From NCBI GenBank assembly GCA_003996215.1, contig QJPP01001410.1, positions 278,169 through 342,168 of the forward strand: a stretch of 64,000 nt of DNA, given 5' to 3'. The position numbers were made by a program, and so were the translations under genes. The notes under the pieces were generated by a model. The model was not told the DNA's origin, ran no database searches, and saw nothing but the letters and a program-made list of their open reading frames with translations. Below are positions 33,455 to 46,954 of the stretch, one piece after another. Numbering within the stretch: position 1 is the first letter of the stretch; the number at the start of each line of letters is the position of its first letter. Source of the stretch: Jaltomata sinuosa. Lineage: Eukaryota > Streptophyta > Magnoliopsida > Solanales > Solanaceae.

Positions 33455-33690
33455 TAGTTTCAGCCATCCCATCCAATAGGTATCTTCCACTCGACTTGTA
33501 GGCATGGTCTGCATGGTTCAAAGGCGTGATAATGTAATGTAACTGCTGCCCCATAGGTACAGTCTGCCCATCCCATAGGTATGATCTTCCTGATCCAAAA
33601 GTATGATAATATAGTGTAACTACTTCCCTATAGGTACAACCTGCCCATCTCGTAGGTATGGTCTGCCCGGCCTGAAGGCACGGTAATAGT
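33455..33690 (-). repeat. 22-bp minisatellite in LTRa
   Basis: Degenerate tandem units of about 22 bp such as cccataggtacagtctgccc, with every third unit longer (about 32 bp, with gataatatagtgtaactact). The same block is present in LTRb and LTRd and deleted from LTRc. Confidence 0.75.
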
Positions 33691-34907
33691 ATTTAGAATG
33701 TAGGCTCTAAAACTCTCCAGTATCAGTGTCCGCTGAGCCAAAACAAGCTTATAGGCGGTAGCAAGACAATGAAAACAACACAACAATAGCATGTAATCAC
33801 AAGTAATCTCAATACAATCATAACATGCTTTTCGAAGCCACTAAGTAAGGAAAAGAGTGCTACTGGTAGTCACTATATCATGTTGTGGTAGCAAACTCAA
33901 TAGAATAAGGTCATAAGTTGAATATCGACTTGATACAAGCTATAACAAGCTTAATACTTTAGGTCATGCCAGAAAGAGAAAATCAAGTCTTAACATACCT
34001 TTTAACTGAATCCCCAAAGGTGTCTCTATGAAGCTTGACCAACCAAGGTAATGCAACAATTGCTAGAATCAACAAGGCTGCAAGAATGACACATAGAAAA
34101 CTGCTAAACCGTTAAAGTCATCACTATGACCATACCTATCTAACTCAACAAATGACATCATAATCTCTACCAAACTAACATCTAATAACTACAACAAGAA
34201 GCTATCAACATCTCACAAGAGCGAAGAGCTCCCTAGGAAATATAACAAGGCATACTTCACGCTGCTTAATCCAACAACTGTACGTGACTATAATAAGAAT
34301 CCCACAAACCCCCAGTCCCTACAACACCTTAACACCATCAATATACAACAATAGAAATCCAACTTAATAAGACAAAGGGGTTTCTGGGAGCCACGGAATC
34401 CAAAATACCATTTCCTAGCTTGAAAATTTATAAAATGATACTAGAACATGGAATTATGAAGGAGGATCGTAGGAGAAGATTACCTCGACAAAAAACTTTG
34501 ATATATCAAGATAAACAATTTTCTGCTTTCCAGTAACAACAATGGAGCCAAAATCACCAAGAAACTACTATAAGTCATCAAAAAATATAACTTTTCGTAA
34601 CTAGAAGCTTAAAATCTCGATTCAACAAATAGATAGGTGTACAAGATACTTACCTTACCAATATAAATCCATAGGTACTACCAAATACTTAATAAAAACC
34701 TGCTACCTTTCCTCCACAACACCTATGGTGATACTCCATAAAATCAAAGGGGCAAACTATACCAAAATGACGAGCTCGTGATGTAGAGCAACTTCCGTTA
34801 AACTTTTGATTGGAAAGCATAAACATCCTTGGAGAATTCGTAAGGTTTATATCTGATTTTATAAGCTTATTTAGTGAAATATCTGAGTTTAAACAAAGGG
34901 GAATCAC

Positions 34908-34915
34908 CTTTTATA
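34908..34915 (-). promoter_or_regulatory. TATA box of LTRa
   Basis: The minus strand reads TATAAAAG 409 bp inside the U3 end. The same motif is at the same distance in LTRb and LTRc, which supports it as the real promoter element. Confidence 0.65.
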
Positions 34916-35272
34916 AAGGTCCACCGACCTTGGGGCTAGAGGGACCCACCTCGAGGTGCTTACTTGTGTAGTCTTACAAAAATACGAATATCTCTCTATT
35001 TTGAAGTCGTATGAATGAACCACTTAGTGCATTGGAAACTAGACTCATAGATATTCGATTTGGTGGGTTGCGGTCCTTCTAACTCTTTATAGATTGGGAG
35101 AAAATCTTTGATACATATGACCTAAATTTTTAGAGTATTTCTTAACGAAATTTACAATAACTTTCCCCGACTTTTATTTTGCAAGTTGCTTCACTTGAAA
35201 ACTTAACATACAATCATTGTGCAATTAAAATAGCTCATAAAATATCCTCCCTAACATATTAAGTCCTTAGCC

Positions 35273-36660
35273 TTATCCCAAAAGTATGAGATAATTTAGA
35301 TGTTTGAACGGATGGGGTGTTACATCCTCCCTCCTTGGGGACATTTGTTCTCGAATGATGATAATGTATGTAGCATAACAAGAAACAACACAAGAGGTCA
35401 TGTAATACACAAGTAATGTACCTCTAGTACCCAAATGTGGTTCTATTATTTGTCTATTTTGAATATCATTTGAAAGAGTGAACAAATAGGGATATCTCAA
35501 CTTCATGTTCTCTTCAGCTTTGCACGTCATCTCCTTGATATTACAGTTCTACCATAACAATTTCACTGAAGCTATATCCTTATTCCGTAATCTCTTAATC
35601 TGTTATTCTACTACGGCAATAGGAAATTCTTTATAAGATAATTCCTCAAAAATTTGAACATGTGTTATCGGTACTATATGTGCTGGATCTTCGATACACT
35701 TTCATAACAGAGAAATATGAAAGACTGGGTGCACTACTTCTATTTCTGGAGGCAAGTCTAACTAGTATGCAACTCTACCTATCTTCACATGATACGGTAA
35801 GACCTAATATATCGAGGGCTCAACTTGCCCATCCTGTCAAATCGCATAACGCCTTTCATCGGTGAAACCTTCAAAAAGACCCAATTATCAACATTGAACT
35901 CTAAGTCTCATCACCTAACATCTGAATATGATTTCTGGTGGCTCTGAGCTATCAACAATCATTTTTTGATCATCTTAACCTTTTCCATGGCCTACTGCAC
36001 TATGTCAAGTTCAAGCAACCCTAACTCATGAACCTCGAACCAACCAAGAGAGCATCAACATTTTTACCCACATAAAGCCTTATATGGTGCCATACCAATG
36101 CTAGAATGATAGTTGTTATTATAAGCAATCAATAAGTGACATGTGACTACACCAGTTACCACCGAAATCTAGCACACACACCCATAATATGTCCTTGAGC
36201 ATTTGGATCATGTGTTTCTCTTGGCCATTAATCTAAGGATGAAAAGTTGTACTAAGATTAACCTGAGTCCCCAAACCCTTCTAGAAGGATCTCCATAAAT
36301 ATGTTGTAAACTTTTGCCCTATGTCTTAAATAATTGATACTGGGATACCATGGAGTCTTACTATCTCGCTAATGTGCAACCCGACATAATCTTTAGCTAA
36401 GAATATGGCACTGACTGTCAAGGAATGGACTAATTTTATAAGCCTATCGATAATCACCCAAATAGAATAAGACTCCTGTCACGAGAAACGAAAACCTGTG
36501 AAAAAAATCCATATTTATTGCCTCCCACATTCACAATGGAATCACTATCTCCTGATTAGCCCACTGGGCTTCTGATGTCTACCTTTACCTGCTGACAATT
36601 TGGGCAATATGCCATGAACTCAACTGTGTCCCTATTCATTCTTGGCAACCAATAAATCTC
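35273..36660 (-). pseudogene. pol: Array F int1: integrase and chromodomain-like tail
   Basis: Zinc-finger segment CPNCQQVKVDI at about 36571-36618. The core segment has the second catalytic Asp preserved beside a stop (SII*DIGQKFTTYLWRSF, about 36300). The C-terminal domain has VVHPVFHISLL near 35710. The tail has KAEENMKLRYPYLF, followed by a frame that runs to 35273 inside LTRa, so the pol stop codon lies within the 3' LTR. Many stops and frameshifts. It would have been the integrating enzyme; dead. Confidence 0.75.
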
Positions 36661-36869
36661 TTTAATAGCATGATACATTTTTGTGAATCTTGGATGAATA
36701 AAATAGCGAGAATTGTGTGCCTCTTCCATAATCTGCTGCTGAAGGTTTGCAACATCAAAAATATATGATCGATCTCTGTATTTAAGGACTCCATCTCCTG
36801 TTATATCAATGTCTAATGACTCACGCTGCTGAGCCTTGCCTCTGAGCTTCTCTAGGTTGGGATCCTCGT

Positions 36870-38340
36870 GTTATCATGCCTTCACCTCAACAACTAGAAA
36901 TGGTATGAATGAGTCATGAACTGTGACCCCAGTATCATCAGAGTCTAATAATCTAACCCCAAAACCAGCTAGCTGATGGATCTCCCAGTCTATCTCCCGC
37001 TTCTCAGCTCTAAAATATGATAGACTGTCCATAGACTTACGACTGAGGGAAGCCATTACTATATTGGCTTTCACGAGATAATATAAGATATATTCACATT
37101 TTAGTCTTTCAGCAATTCAATCCATCAACTTTATCAAAGGTTCAACTATTTCTATCTATGAATATACTGGAGGCTCTTATGATCTGTATAAATATCACCA
37201 TAAACTCCATTCAAGTAATGCCTCCAAATCTTTAGGGCATGAATAACTGCAGCCAACTCTAGGTTATGGGTCGGGTAGTTCTTCTCATTTTTTTAACTGT
37301 TTAGAGGCATAAGCAATTACCTTCTAATGTTGCATCAAAACACAAACCAGCCTAAGGCATAAAGCATCACAATACATTGTGTAGCCCTCTGGACCTTCTG
37401 GTGAGGTCAGAATCGATGCTGAAGTCAATCTATCTTTGAACCCTTAGAAACTCTACTCACAGGTTATGGTCTACTGAAACTTAGCTTCTTTATGAGTCAG
37501 CTTTATAAAGGGCACTGAAAGTGAAGAAAATCCTTCCATAAACCTTCTGTAATAACCTTCTAACCCCAAAAAGCTACGAACTTTTGTCTGGGTCGTGGGT
37601 CTAGGCCAAGTCTTCACAGCCTCAATATTCTGTAAATCAATCTGAATACCAACATCTGATACAATATTGCCTAAAAATGCCATATAATATAACAAAAACT
37701 CACACTTCAGGAGCTTAGCATACAATCTCTGATCTCAGAGTACACGAAGCACTACTTAGACGTGATATCCATGCTTGGTATCTGAATGATATATACCAAA
37801 ATATAGTCAATAAACACAATGACAACAAGTCAAAAAAGTCCTGTATATACTACTAATCATGTGCATAAATATTGCTGGGGTGTTTGCCAATCTAAAAGAT
37901 ATCACAAGAAACTTAAAATAGCCATATATGGTCCTGAAGGCTATCTTTGGAATATCACTCTACCGAACATGTAACTGATGGTACTTTGTATGTAAATCAA
38001 TATTTGAGAAACATTTGGCACCCTAAAGCTTGTCAAATAAGTCATCAATCATTGGCAGCGGGTATTGGTTCTTAATAGTGACCTTCTTCAGTTGTCGATA
38101 ATCTATACACTCTCAGTGAGCCATCTTACTTTTTCACAAACAATACTGGAGCACCCTAAGGTGAAGCACTAGGTCTGATGAAGACTTTATCAAGCAATTC
38201 CATCAATTTCTCCTTTAACTCCTTCAGCTCAGCTTGAGCCATCCTGTAAGAAGGAATCAAAATTGGCTGAATACATGGCTGAATACATCTCACGCTCTGG
38301 GGGAATACCAGGAAGCTCATCTAGGAACACATCTGGAAAC
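36870..38340 (-). pseudogene. pol: Array F int1: reverse transcriptase and RNase H
   Basis: RT fragments: the pre-palm region at about 38160-38340, the catalytic motif at about 37791-37817 reading FIDYILVY (second Asp replaced by Tyr), and a 84-codon open piece at 37471-37725 (NIEAVKTWPRPTT, FLGLEGYYRRFMEGFS) covering thumb and connection. RNase H: DIYTDHKSLQYIH near 37190, and its C-terminus plus the linker to integrase at 36874-37074 (SLSRKSMDSLSYFRAEKREI). Numerous stops. The Asp-to-Tyr change is shared by all three units of the array. Confidence 0.8.
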
Positions 38341-38729
38341 TCATTACCACTGGAATAGACTGAAGAGTAGGTGGTTCATCATCAATATCTTAAACTTGGA
38401 AAGTATGGTAAATGCAACCACTGTCAATCATTTTCTTTGCCTGATAATAAGAAATAAACCTGCCTTTTGGCATTCCCGCATTACCCTCGCACTCTCAAAC
38501 TACTTCCCATGTAAAGTGGAATCTAACAGTCTTGGCTCAGTAGTCAACATTGGCATAACAAGTTGCCAGCCAATCCATGCCCGTAATAATATCAAAGTCA
38601 AGCATCTCTAACTATATCAGGTCTGTAGAGGTCTGACGACCAACAATCTCTATCGTAAAATCTAGATAAACCCTCTAGGAAATAATAGAGTCACAAACTG
38701 GGTAGACACAACAAAAAGGTCACTGCAAT

Positions 38730-39300
38730 GGCTATGGTACTATAATAAATTCCCAGCAATAAATAAGGTAACAAACGATAATATGGAGCCTGGATCTATC
38801 AAAGCATAAACAAGGTGTGAGCAAACACTCAATGTACTTATCATAACATCTGGTGATGACTCTGAATCCTGATGAATTGTTAGTGGATAAGAGCGATTTT
38901 GGCTACTACCATAACTAGATGCTCCCTATTGGCCTCAACTTCTCTCTACTGAAATCTGAGACCTACACTTGTTAGGATATACTGAGGATGATGAACCTAT
39001 TGCTGATCAGTACCTCTGTCCTGAACCCTGCTGGTCCCTTAATGGACAATATAATTTTATATGACCCTCTTGGCCAAAAAAATAGCATTTTGTGGAGCCT
39101 TAATGACATCTCTCGATATATTCTCTACCATAAGTATTAAAATGCGGCAGAACTGATCTAGACTGCTCTAGGGCCCTGTACTATTGCGAGCTTGACACTT
39201 GTGAGCTCTCACCTGGACTTGACCACCCTCGGCAACCCAACATGCTACCTTGGGAATTCTATAGTAGGGTCCTAGGTGGTCTCTCAAAATACCGAGGTCA
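38730..39300 (-). pseudogene. gag-pro: Array F int1: gag C-terminus and protease
   Basis: Zinc knuckle at 39046-39087 reads CYFFGQEGHIKLYC, with the second Cys replaced by Phe. Upstream residues are Ser/Gln/Arg-rich (SSPGESSQVSSSQ). Protease follows at about 38795 with HLVYALIDPGSILSFVT, where the Asp-Pro-Gly-Ser active site is intact. Only about 570 bp separate the knuckle from the PBS (element H has about 1.4 kb), so the N-terminal half of gag is absent. From 39300 to the PBS no gene is seen. Confidence 0.75.
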
Positions 39301-39657
39301 TGATCCACCCTAGGACTCTGTCTAAAACCCGTGGGCCTAGCCCTATTTTACTACCCTCTTTGACTCCCTGAATCATATATACTGCTAATGTCCAAGCACC
39401 TCTACATTCTGTACAGTGATATGAATTCGCATGATGTCCATATTGTCATTATATGCTATTTAGGTGTAAGACTAATAACAATCGTAAGCCAAAAAACTCT
39501 AACCCTTTTAACTCAGCTCTATAGCACAATATAAGTAAGAAAAAGGGTAACTTTCCCGAACAATATCTAGCTTTTTGCTTATAAAATATGGTGCACAACA
39601 CATTTTAAAAAAAGAGTCTACTAGACACGACTTGTAAATTCCCTAGGATATGACGTT

Positions 39658-39670
39658 GATCTGATACTAA
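39658..39670 (-). other. Primer-binding site of int1 (tRNA-iMet type)
   Basis: The minus strand reads TTAGTATCAGATC three bases after the LTRb end (LTRb serves as 5' LTR of int1). It is a degenerate initiator-Met PBS. The equivalents for int2 and int3 lie at about 46939-46950 and 53278-53289, all with TTAG for TTGG. Confidence 0.75.
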
Positions 39671-40699
39671 GTTTGTCACGCCCAAACTAGAGGGGAGTAA
39701 CTAGCACTTGATGCCAAAACTTAGGCCAAAGCCCACCCCGCTGAACCATTTGCCAATGGCACAAAGCAGCCATAAATAATCAAAAAAACAAACAAGTATA
39801 TCTCAGCTTAAAAATTAACCTCGGCCGGCAAGGCCCCTATCGACAGCTCTAGAAAGAAAACATCTACTCACAACAGTTCATATAAAGCAATAAGCAGGTA
39901 GCACATAAGTCCTGTTTGGGCCATCGAGGTCGCCATGATATCTAGGAAAGCATAAACACTAGAAGGGCCATTGAGGCCACCATGATCTTTATATAAAAAT
40001 AGAAAACATGTATATACAATGTAAACTAGGCCAATGAGCTGATAAACTGTCAACACAACAACATCAGGGCCCAACTGGCTAACAAGCTACAACTAATAAA
40101 CATACAAGGCCTAAATGGACACCATCGTAGCTATGTAACCCAATAGAATAGTCTGCAAGACTCTACAATATAATACTTGGTGGGACATGGCCCTAACCTA
40201 CCCAAAAACTATAAACAACAAAAGGAAAACCTTTGAGACTCTGGCAACCCCTGGAAAGAAAGGCGTCAACCAACCCACTAAAAGCTGGGCTATGCTACCT
40301 GACAAGTGTGTCTAGTTGTTGCTTATAACCTGCATACATGAATGCAGTGCCCCTAAGTAATGGGGCGTTAGTAAGAAATAATGCACCGAGCATGTAAGAC
40401 AACTAGAAAACTGAAACTAAAGTGTAAGGACTGAACAAAAGGACAGGAGTAAAACAAAAGTACAATAACTAACGTTCCTGCAATAAGATATCATCTAAAG
40501 CACATAGCAAACAATAACCTGACCTGGCCCCCATAGGCCTAGCAGGTACAAACAGTAAACAATTGCCATAAGTCCTAACAAGCGCAAATAGTCACTAAAT
40601 ACCCATACTGGCCCCCTTACCTAGATCCCAATGATGATCTGATATGAATTGTCTTAATTTACATGTGTCATAAATCAATACAACTCTGTGGCTCTATGG

Positions 40700-40965
40700 T
40701 ACAATATAACTGTTGCCCCATAGGTATAGCCTACCCATCCCATAGATACAATCTGTCCAACCCGTAGGTATGGTCTGCATGGCCCAAAGGCATAGTAATA
40801 TAATATAACTGCTGCCCTGTAGGTACAGCCTACCCATCCTATAGGTACAATCTGCACAGCCTGAGAGCACAATAATATAGTGTAATTGCTACCTCATAGG
40901 TATTGCCTGCCCATCTCATAGGCACGGTTTGTCCAGCCCGAAGGCATGGTAATAGTAATCAGAAT
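40700..40965 (-). repeat. 22-bp minisatellite in LTRb
   Basis: About nine units such as cccataggtatagcctaccc, arranged in threes with a longer (32-bp) third unit (cataataatata...tgctgc-like). This is the clearest copy of the block. Confidence 0.8.
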
Positions 40966-42174
40966 GTAAGCTCCAAAACTCTGCAGTTTCAATGTCTGGT
41001 GAGGCCAAAACAACCTCATAGGAAACATTAAGATAATTAAAACAATACAATAATAGAATCTAATCATAGGTGACCTCAATACAATGATAACATGCTTTTC
41101 TGGGCCACTAAGCAAGGAATAAAGTACTGCTTGTAGTGACTATATCATGCTTTGGTAGCAAACTCAATAGAATAAGGCCATAAGTAAAATATCAATGTGA
41201 TACAAGCTACAACAAGATTAAGCCTTCAGCTCATGTCAGAAAGTGAAAAGGAAGCCTTAACATACCTTTTAACCGAATCCCCAAAGGTGTCTCTATGAAG
41301 CTTGACCAACCAAGGTAATGCAACAATTGTTATAATTGACAAGGCTGGAAGAACGACACACAGACAACTGCTAAAGCGTTAAGGTCGTCACTATTATCAT
41401 CCCTATCTAACTCAATAAATGACATCATAATCTCAACCAAACTAACAACTAATAACTACAACAAGAATCTATCAACATCTCACAAGTGCGGCGAGCTCCC
41501 TAAGAAATATAACAAGGCATACTTCACGCTACTTAATCCAAGAACTGTACGTGACTCCAATAAGAGTCACACAAAAACCCAGTCCCTCCAACACATTAAC
41601 ACTATCAATATACAACAACAACAATCCAACATAATAAGACAAAGGGGCTGCTTGGAGCCATAGAATCCAAAATACCATTTCGTGGCTCGAAAATCTATAA
41701 AATGATACTAGAATATGGAATTGCGAAGGATGGTTGTAGGAGAATATTACCTCAACAAAAACCATTGAAATAACAAGATAAACAATTTTTTTCCTTCCAG
41801 TAACAACAATGGAGCCAAAATCACAAAGAAACTACTATAAGTCATCGGAAAATATAACTTTTCTTAACTAGAAGATTAGAATCTTAATTCAAAAAATTGA
41901 TAAGTGTACGAGATCCTTAACTTGCCAATATTACTCCGTAGCTACTGTAAAATACTCAATAAACACCTGCTACCTCGCTGACACAACACCCATGGTGATA
42001 CACCATGAAATTGATGGGGCAAACTATACCAAAATGACGAGCTTACTATGTGGAGTAACTTTCGTTAAACTTCTGATTTGAAAGCATAAGCATCCATGGA
42101 GACTTTCTAAGGTTTATATCTGATTTTATAAGCATATTTTGTGAAATATATGAGTTTAAACAAAGAGGAGTCAC

Positions 42175-42182
42175 CTTTTATA
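42175..42182 (-). promoter_or_regulatory. TATA box of LTRb
   Basis: The minus strand reads TATAAAAG (in TATATAAAAGG) at the same distance from the U3 end as in LTRa and LTRc. Confidence 0.65.
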
Positions 42183-42538
42183 TAGGTCTACCGACCTAGG
42201 GGCTAGGGGGACCTGCCTCGAGGTTCCTTTTTATGCAATATTACAAAAATATGAATATCTCTCTATTCTAAAGTTGTATGAATGAACAATTTAGTGCTTT
42301 GGAAACTAGACTCGTAAACCTTTATTTAGTGAGTTGGGGTCCTTCTAACTCTTTATAGATTCAGAGAAAATCTTTGATACATTTGGCCTAAATTTACAAA
42401 GAATTTCTTAATAGAATTTACAATAACTTTCCCCAACTTTTATTTTGCAACTTGCTTTAATTCAAAACTTAACATACAACCATTGTGCAATTAAAATATC
42501 TCATAAAATATCCTCCCTATCATATTAAGACCTTAACC

Positions 42539-43930
42539 TTATCCCAAAAGTATGAGATAATTTAGATGTTTGAAAGGATGAGGTGTTACATTCTCCCCCC
42601 TTGGGGATATTTGTCCTCGAATACTGATAATGTATGTGGCATAACCATAAACAATACAAGAGGTCATATAATACACAAGTAATGTACCTCTTGTACCCAA
42701 ATGCGGTTCTATTATTTGTCTATTTTGAATATTATTTGAAGGAGTGAACAAATGGGGATATCTCAACTTCATGTCCTCTTCAGCTTTCCACGTCATCTCT
42801 TTGACATTACGGTTCCTCCATAACACTATCACTAAAGATATATCCTTATTCTGTAATCTCTTAATCTGGTAGTCTACTATGGCAATAGGGAATTCTTCAT
42901 AAGATAATTCCTCTTTAATTTTAACATCTATTGTCGGTACTGTATGTGCTGGATCTCCGATACACTTTTGTAATAGAGAGACATAAAATACTGGGTGCAC
43001 TACTTCTAATATGGAGGCAAGTCTAACTGGTATGCAACTCTGCCTATCTGTCATATGATATGGTAAGACCCAATATATTGAGGGCTCAACTTGCCCTTCC
43101 TACCGCATAATGACCTTCATCGGTGAAACCTTCAAAAAGACCAAATTGTCAACATTGAACTCTAAGTCTCATCACCTAACATTTGAATATGATTTCCGGT
43201 GGCTCTGTGCTGTCAACAATCGCTCTTTGATCATCTTAACCTTTTACATGGCTTGCTGCACTATGTCAAGTTCAAGAAACCCTAAATCATAAACCTCGAA
43301 CCAACCAAGAGAGGATCAATATTTTTACCCATATAAAGCCTTGTATGGTGCCATACCGATGCTAGACTGATAGTTGTTATTATAAGAAAACTCAATAAGT
43401 GACTTGTGAGCATACCAGTTACCACCGAAATCTAACGCACACACCCAAAACATGTCCTCGAGCATTTGGATCATATGTTTTGCTTAGCCATCAATCTAAG
43501 GATGAAAAGCCAAACTAAGATTAACTTGAATCCCCAAACCCTTCCAGAAGGATCTCCATAAATATGTTGTAATCTGGGCCCCTCTGTTTGAAATGATTGA
43601 TACTAGGATACCATAAAGTCTTAATATCTCTCTAACGTGCAACCCAACATAATTTTTAGCTAAGAATATGGCACTTACTGTCAAGGAATGGACTGATTTT
43701 ATAAACCTATCGATAATCACCCAGATAGAATCAGACTTCCATCGCGAATGAGGAAAACCTGTGAAAACAAATCCATATTTATTGCCTCCCACTTTCATAA
43801 TGGAATAGCTATCTCCTGATTAGCCTACTAGGTTTCTGATGTCTACCTTTACCTTCTGACAATTTAGGCAATGTGCCATGAACTCAACTATGTCCCTATT
43901 CATTCTCGGCCACCAATAAATCTCTTTAAT
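42539..43930 (-). pseudogene. pol: Array F int2: integrase and chromodomain-like tail
   Basis: Zinc-finger remnant near 43860. A core piece at 43496-43798 has DSIWVIIDRFIKSVHSL and SIISNRGAQITTYLWRSF, where the second catalytic Asp is Asn. A 171-codon open stretch, 42539-43054, holds EVVHPVFYVSLLQKCIGDPA, ELSYEEFPIAIVDYQIKRLQ and VKEMTWKAEEDMKLRYPHLF, and runs into LTRb. This is the longest open piece of the array. The Asp-to-Asn change is shared with int3 but not with int1. Inactive. Confidence 0.8.
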
Positions 43931-44134
43931 AGCATGATACATTTTTGTGGATCTTGGATGAATAAAATAGCGAGAATGGTGTGCCTCTTCCATAATCTAC
44001 TGTTGACTCTTTGCAAAATCAAAAACACATGATCGATCACTATATTTAAGGACTCCATCTCCTGTTATATCAATGTCTAATGACTCATGCTACTAAGCCT
44101 TGCCTCTTAGCTGCTCTAGGTTGGGATCCTCGTG

Positions 44135-45640
44135 TTATCGTGCATTCACGTCAACAACTTGATATGATATGGTTGAGTCATGAACTGTGACCCCAGTATC
44201 ATCAGAGTCTAATAATCTAACCCCCAAACCAGATAGCTGATGGAGCTCCCAGGCTATCTCCCGTTTCTTAGCTCTAAAATATGATAAATTACCCATAGAC
44301 TTACGATTGAGGGCATCTGTTACTATATTGGCTTTCACTTGATAATATAAGATTTATTCACATAATAGTCTTTCATCAATTCAATACATCAACTTTATCA
44401 CAGGTTCAACTATTTCTATCTATGAATATACTGGAGGCGCTTATGATCTGTATAAATATCAACATAAACTCCATAGAAGTAATGCCTCCAAATCTTTAGG
44501 GCATGAATAACTACAACCACCTCTAGGTTATGGGTCGGGTAGTTCTTCTCATTTTTTAACTGTTTAGAGGCATAAGCAATTACCTTATCATGTTGCATCA
44601 AAACATGAACCAGCCTAATGCTTAAAGCATCATAATACATTGTGTAGCCCTCTGGACCTTCTGGTGAGGCCAGAACCGGTGCTGAAGTCAATCTATCTTT
44701 CAACCCTTAGAAACTCTACTCACAGGTTATGGTCTACTAAAACTTAGCTGCTTTATGAGTCAGCTTTATAAAGGGCACTGAAAGTGAATAAAATCCTTCC
44801 ATAAACCTTCTATAATAACCTTCTAACCCCAAAAAGCTATGAACTTTTGTCTGGGTCATGGATCTAGGCCAAGTATTCACAACCTCAATATTCTGTAAGT
44901 CAATCTGAATACCAACATCTTATACAATATTTCCCAAAAAGGACATATAATGCAATCAAAACTCACCCTTCGAGATCTTAGCATATAATCTCTGATCTCA
45001 AAGTACCTGAAGCACTGCTTAGACGTGATCTCTATGCATGGCCTCTGAATGAGATATACCAAAATATAGTCAATAAACACAATGACAACAAGTCAAAAAA
45101 AGGTCTGTATATACTACTCATCAAGTGCATAAATACTGCTGGGGTTTTTGCCAATCCAAAAGACATCACAAGAAACTAAAAATGGCCATATCTGGTCCTG
45201 AAGGCTGTCTTTGGAATATCACTCTACCGAACTCGTAACTTATGGTACCCTGAATGTAAATTAATATTTGAGAAACATTTGGAACCCCTTATCTTGTCAA
45301 ATAAGTCAATTATTGGCAGCGGGTATTTGTAATGAATAGTCACCTTGTTCAGTTGTCGATAATCTATACTCTCAGTGAGCCATTTTTCTTTTTCACAAAC
45401 AATAATGGAAAACCCTAAGGTAAAGATCTAGGTCTGATGAAACCTTCATCAAGCAAGTCCTTCAATTGCTCCATTAACTCCTTTATCTCATCTTGAGCCA
45501 TCCTGTAAGGAGGAATCAAAATCGGTTGAATACCTAGCGGCATATCAATAGCAAATTCAATCTCACGCTCTGGGGGAATACCAGGAAGCTCATCTGGGAA
45601 CTCATCTAGAAACTCATTAACCAATGGAATAGACTGAAGA
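44135..45640 (-). pseudogene. pol: Array F int2: reverse transcriptase and RNase H
   Basis: RT start at 45415-45624 (FLDEFPDELPGIPPEREIEF, then LIPPYRMAQDEIKEL). The catalytic motif FIDYILVY at about 45055-45081 has the second Asp replaced by Tyr. RNase H at 44416-44703 keeps acidic positions: YYDALSIRLVHVLMQ, NLEVVVVIHALKIWRHYFYG, IYTDHKRLQYI. Its C-terminal linker is at 44135-44338 (TDALNRKSMGNLSYF). Frameshifts and stops separate the pieces. Confidence 0.8.
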
Positions 45641-45989
45641 GTAGGTGTTTCATCATCAATATCTTAAACTTTGAAAGTATGGTAAATGCAACCTTTGTCA
45701 ATCATTTTCTTTACCTGATAATAGGAAATAGACCTGACTTTTGGCGTTGCCGCATTACCCTCCCACTCTCAAAATACTTCCCGTTCAAAGTGGAATCTAA
45801 TAGTCTTGTCTCGGTAGTCAACATTGGCGTAACAAGATACCAGCTAATCCATGCCCATAATAATATCTAAGTCAAGCATCTATTACTCTATCAGGTCTGC
45901 AGAGGTCTGATGACCAACAATCTCTATCGTAATATCTTGATAAACCCTCTAGGAAATAATAGAGTCACTAATTCGGGTAGACACAACAA

Positions 45990-46600
45990 AAAGGTCACTG
46001 CAATAGCAATGATACTATACAGAAATTCTCAACAATAAATAGGGTAACATACGATAATGTGGAGCCTGGATCTATCAAAGCATAAACAAGGTGTGAGAAA
46101 AAACTCAATGTACTTGTCATAACATCTGGTGATGACTCTGAATCCTGATGAACTATTAGTGCATAAGAGCGATTTTGGCTACTACCATAACTAGATGCTC
46201 CCTATTGGCCTCGACTTCTCTCGACGGAAATCTGAGACCTACACTTGTTAGGATATACTGAGGAAGATGAACCTATTGCTGATTAGTACCTCTATCCTGA
46301 ACCCTATTGGTCCCTTAATGTACAATATCATTTTATATGACCCTTTTGGCCATAAAAATAGCATGTTATAGAGCCCTAATGACATCTCTCGACATATTCT
46401 CTACCACAAGTATTACAATGCGACAAAATTGATCTAGACTGCTCTAGAGCCCTGTACTGCTGCGAGCCTGGTGCATGTGAGCTCTCACCCGAACTTGACC
46501 GCCCTCGGCGATCCAACCTACTACCTTGGGAATGCTATAGTAAGGGCCTAGGTGGTCTCCTAGAATACCGAGGTCTGCAGCCACCCTAGGCCTCTGTCTA
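45990..46600 (-). pseudogene. gag-pro: Array F int2: gag C-terminus and protease
   Basis: Protease active site HLVYALIDPGSTLS at about 46050-46090 is intact. The zinc knuckle near 46325-46370 reads CYFYGQKGHIK, then TGA, then YC: the second Cys is Tyr, and a stop is shared with int3. The gag N-terminus is absent as in int1. 46600-46938 holds no recognisable gene. Confidence 0.75.
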
Positions 46601-46954
46601 AAACCCATGGGCCTATCCCTTTTCTACTTCCCTTTCTTGACTCTCTCAATCGTATATACTGCTAATGTCAAAGCACCTCTATATTCTGTACAGTGACATG
46701 AATTCGCATGATGTCCATATTGTCATTATGTGCGATTTAAGTACAAGACAAATAACAATCGTAAGCTGAAGAACTCTAACCCTTTTCACTCAGCTCTATA
46801 GCACGATTTGAGAAAGAAAAAAGGTAACTTTCCAGAACAATGTCTATAGTTTCCTGCTTATAAAATGTGGTGCATAACGCAATTTTAAATAAGACTATAC
46901 TAGACACAACTTGCAAATTCCCTAGGATATGAAGTTTCTCTGATACTAAGTTTT

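Larger units (their letters stand above)
32408..35324 (-). repeat. Array F LTRa
   Basis: 2,917 bp, starting agttacgccc (TG changed to AG) and ending GGGGTGTTACA. It contains the 22-bp minisatellite (about 33455-33690) and a TATA box 409 bp from the U3 end. It is the most divergent of the four LTRs (for example tctcgaggttacc at about 32657, where the others keep atcgaggcc-like sequence). No coding sequence; it contains the last ~50 bases of the int1 pol frame. Confidence 0.85.
39674..42590 (-). repeat. Array F LTRb, shared by int1 and int2
   Basis: 2,917 bp, starting TGTCACGCCC and ending AGGTGTTACA. It lies between two internal regions and acts as 5' LTR for int1 and 3' LTR for int2. It contains the 22-bp minisatellite (about 40700-40965) and a TATA box 408 bp from the U3 end. 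No coding sequence except the end of the int2 pol frame. Confidence 0.85.

Noticed and set aside
33455..33690. Regular short repeats that could suggest a CRISPR array
   Set aside because: The repeats are degenerate, head-to-tail and without unique spacers, and lie in a plant LTR. This is a minisatellite.
38234..38611. 125-codon plus-strand open frame
   Set aside because: It is antisense to the RT region of int1; the minus strand explains the sequence as RT.
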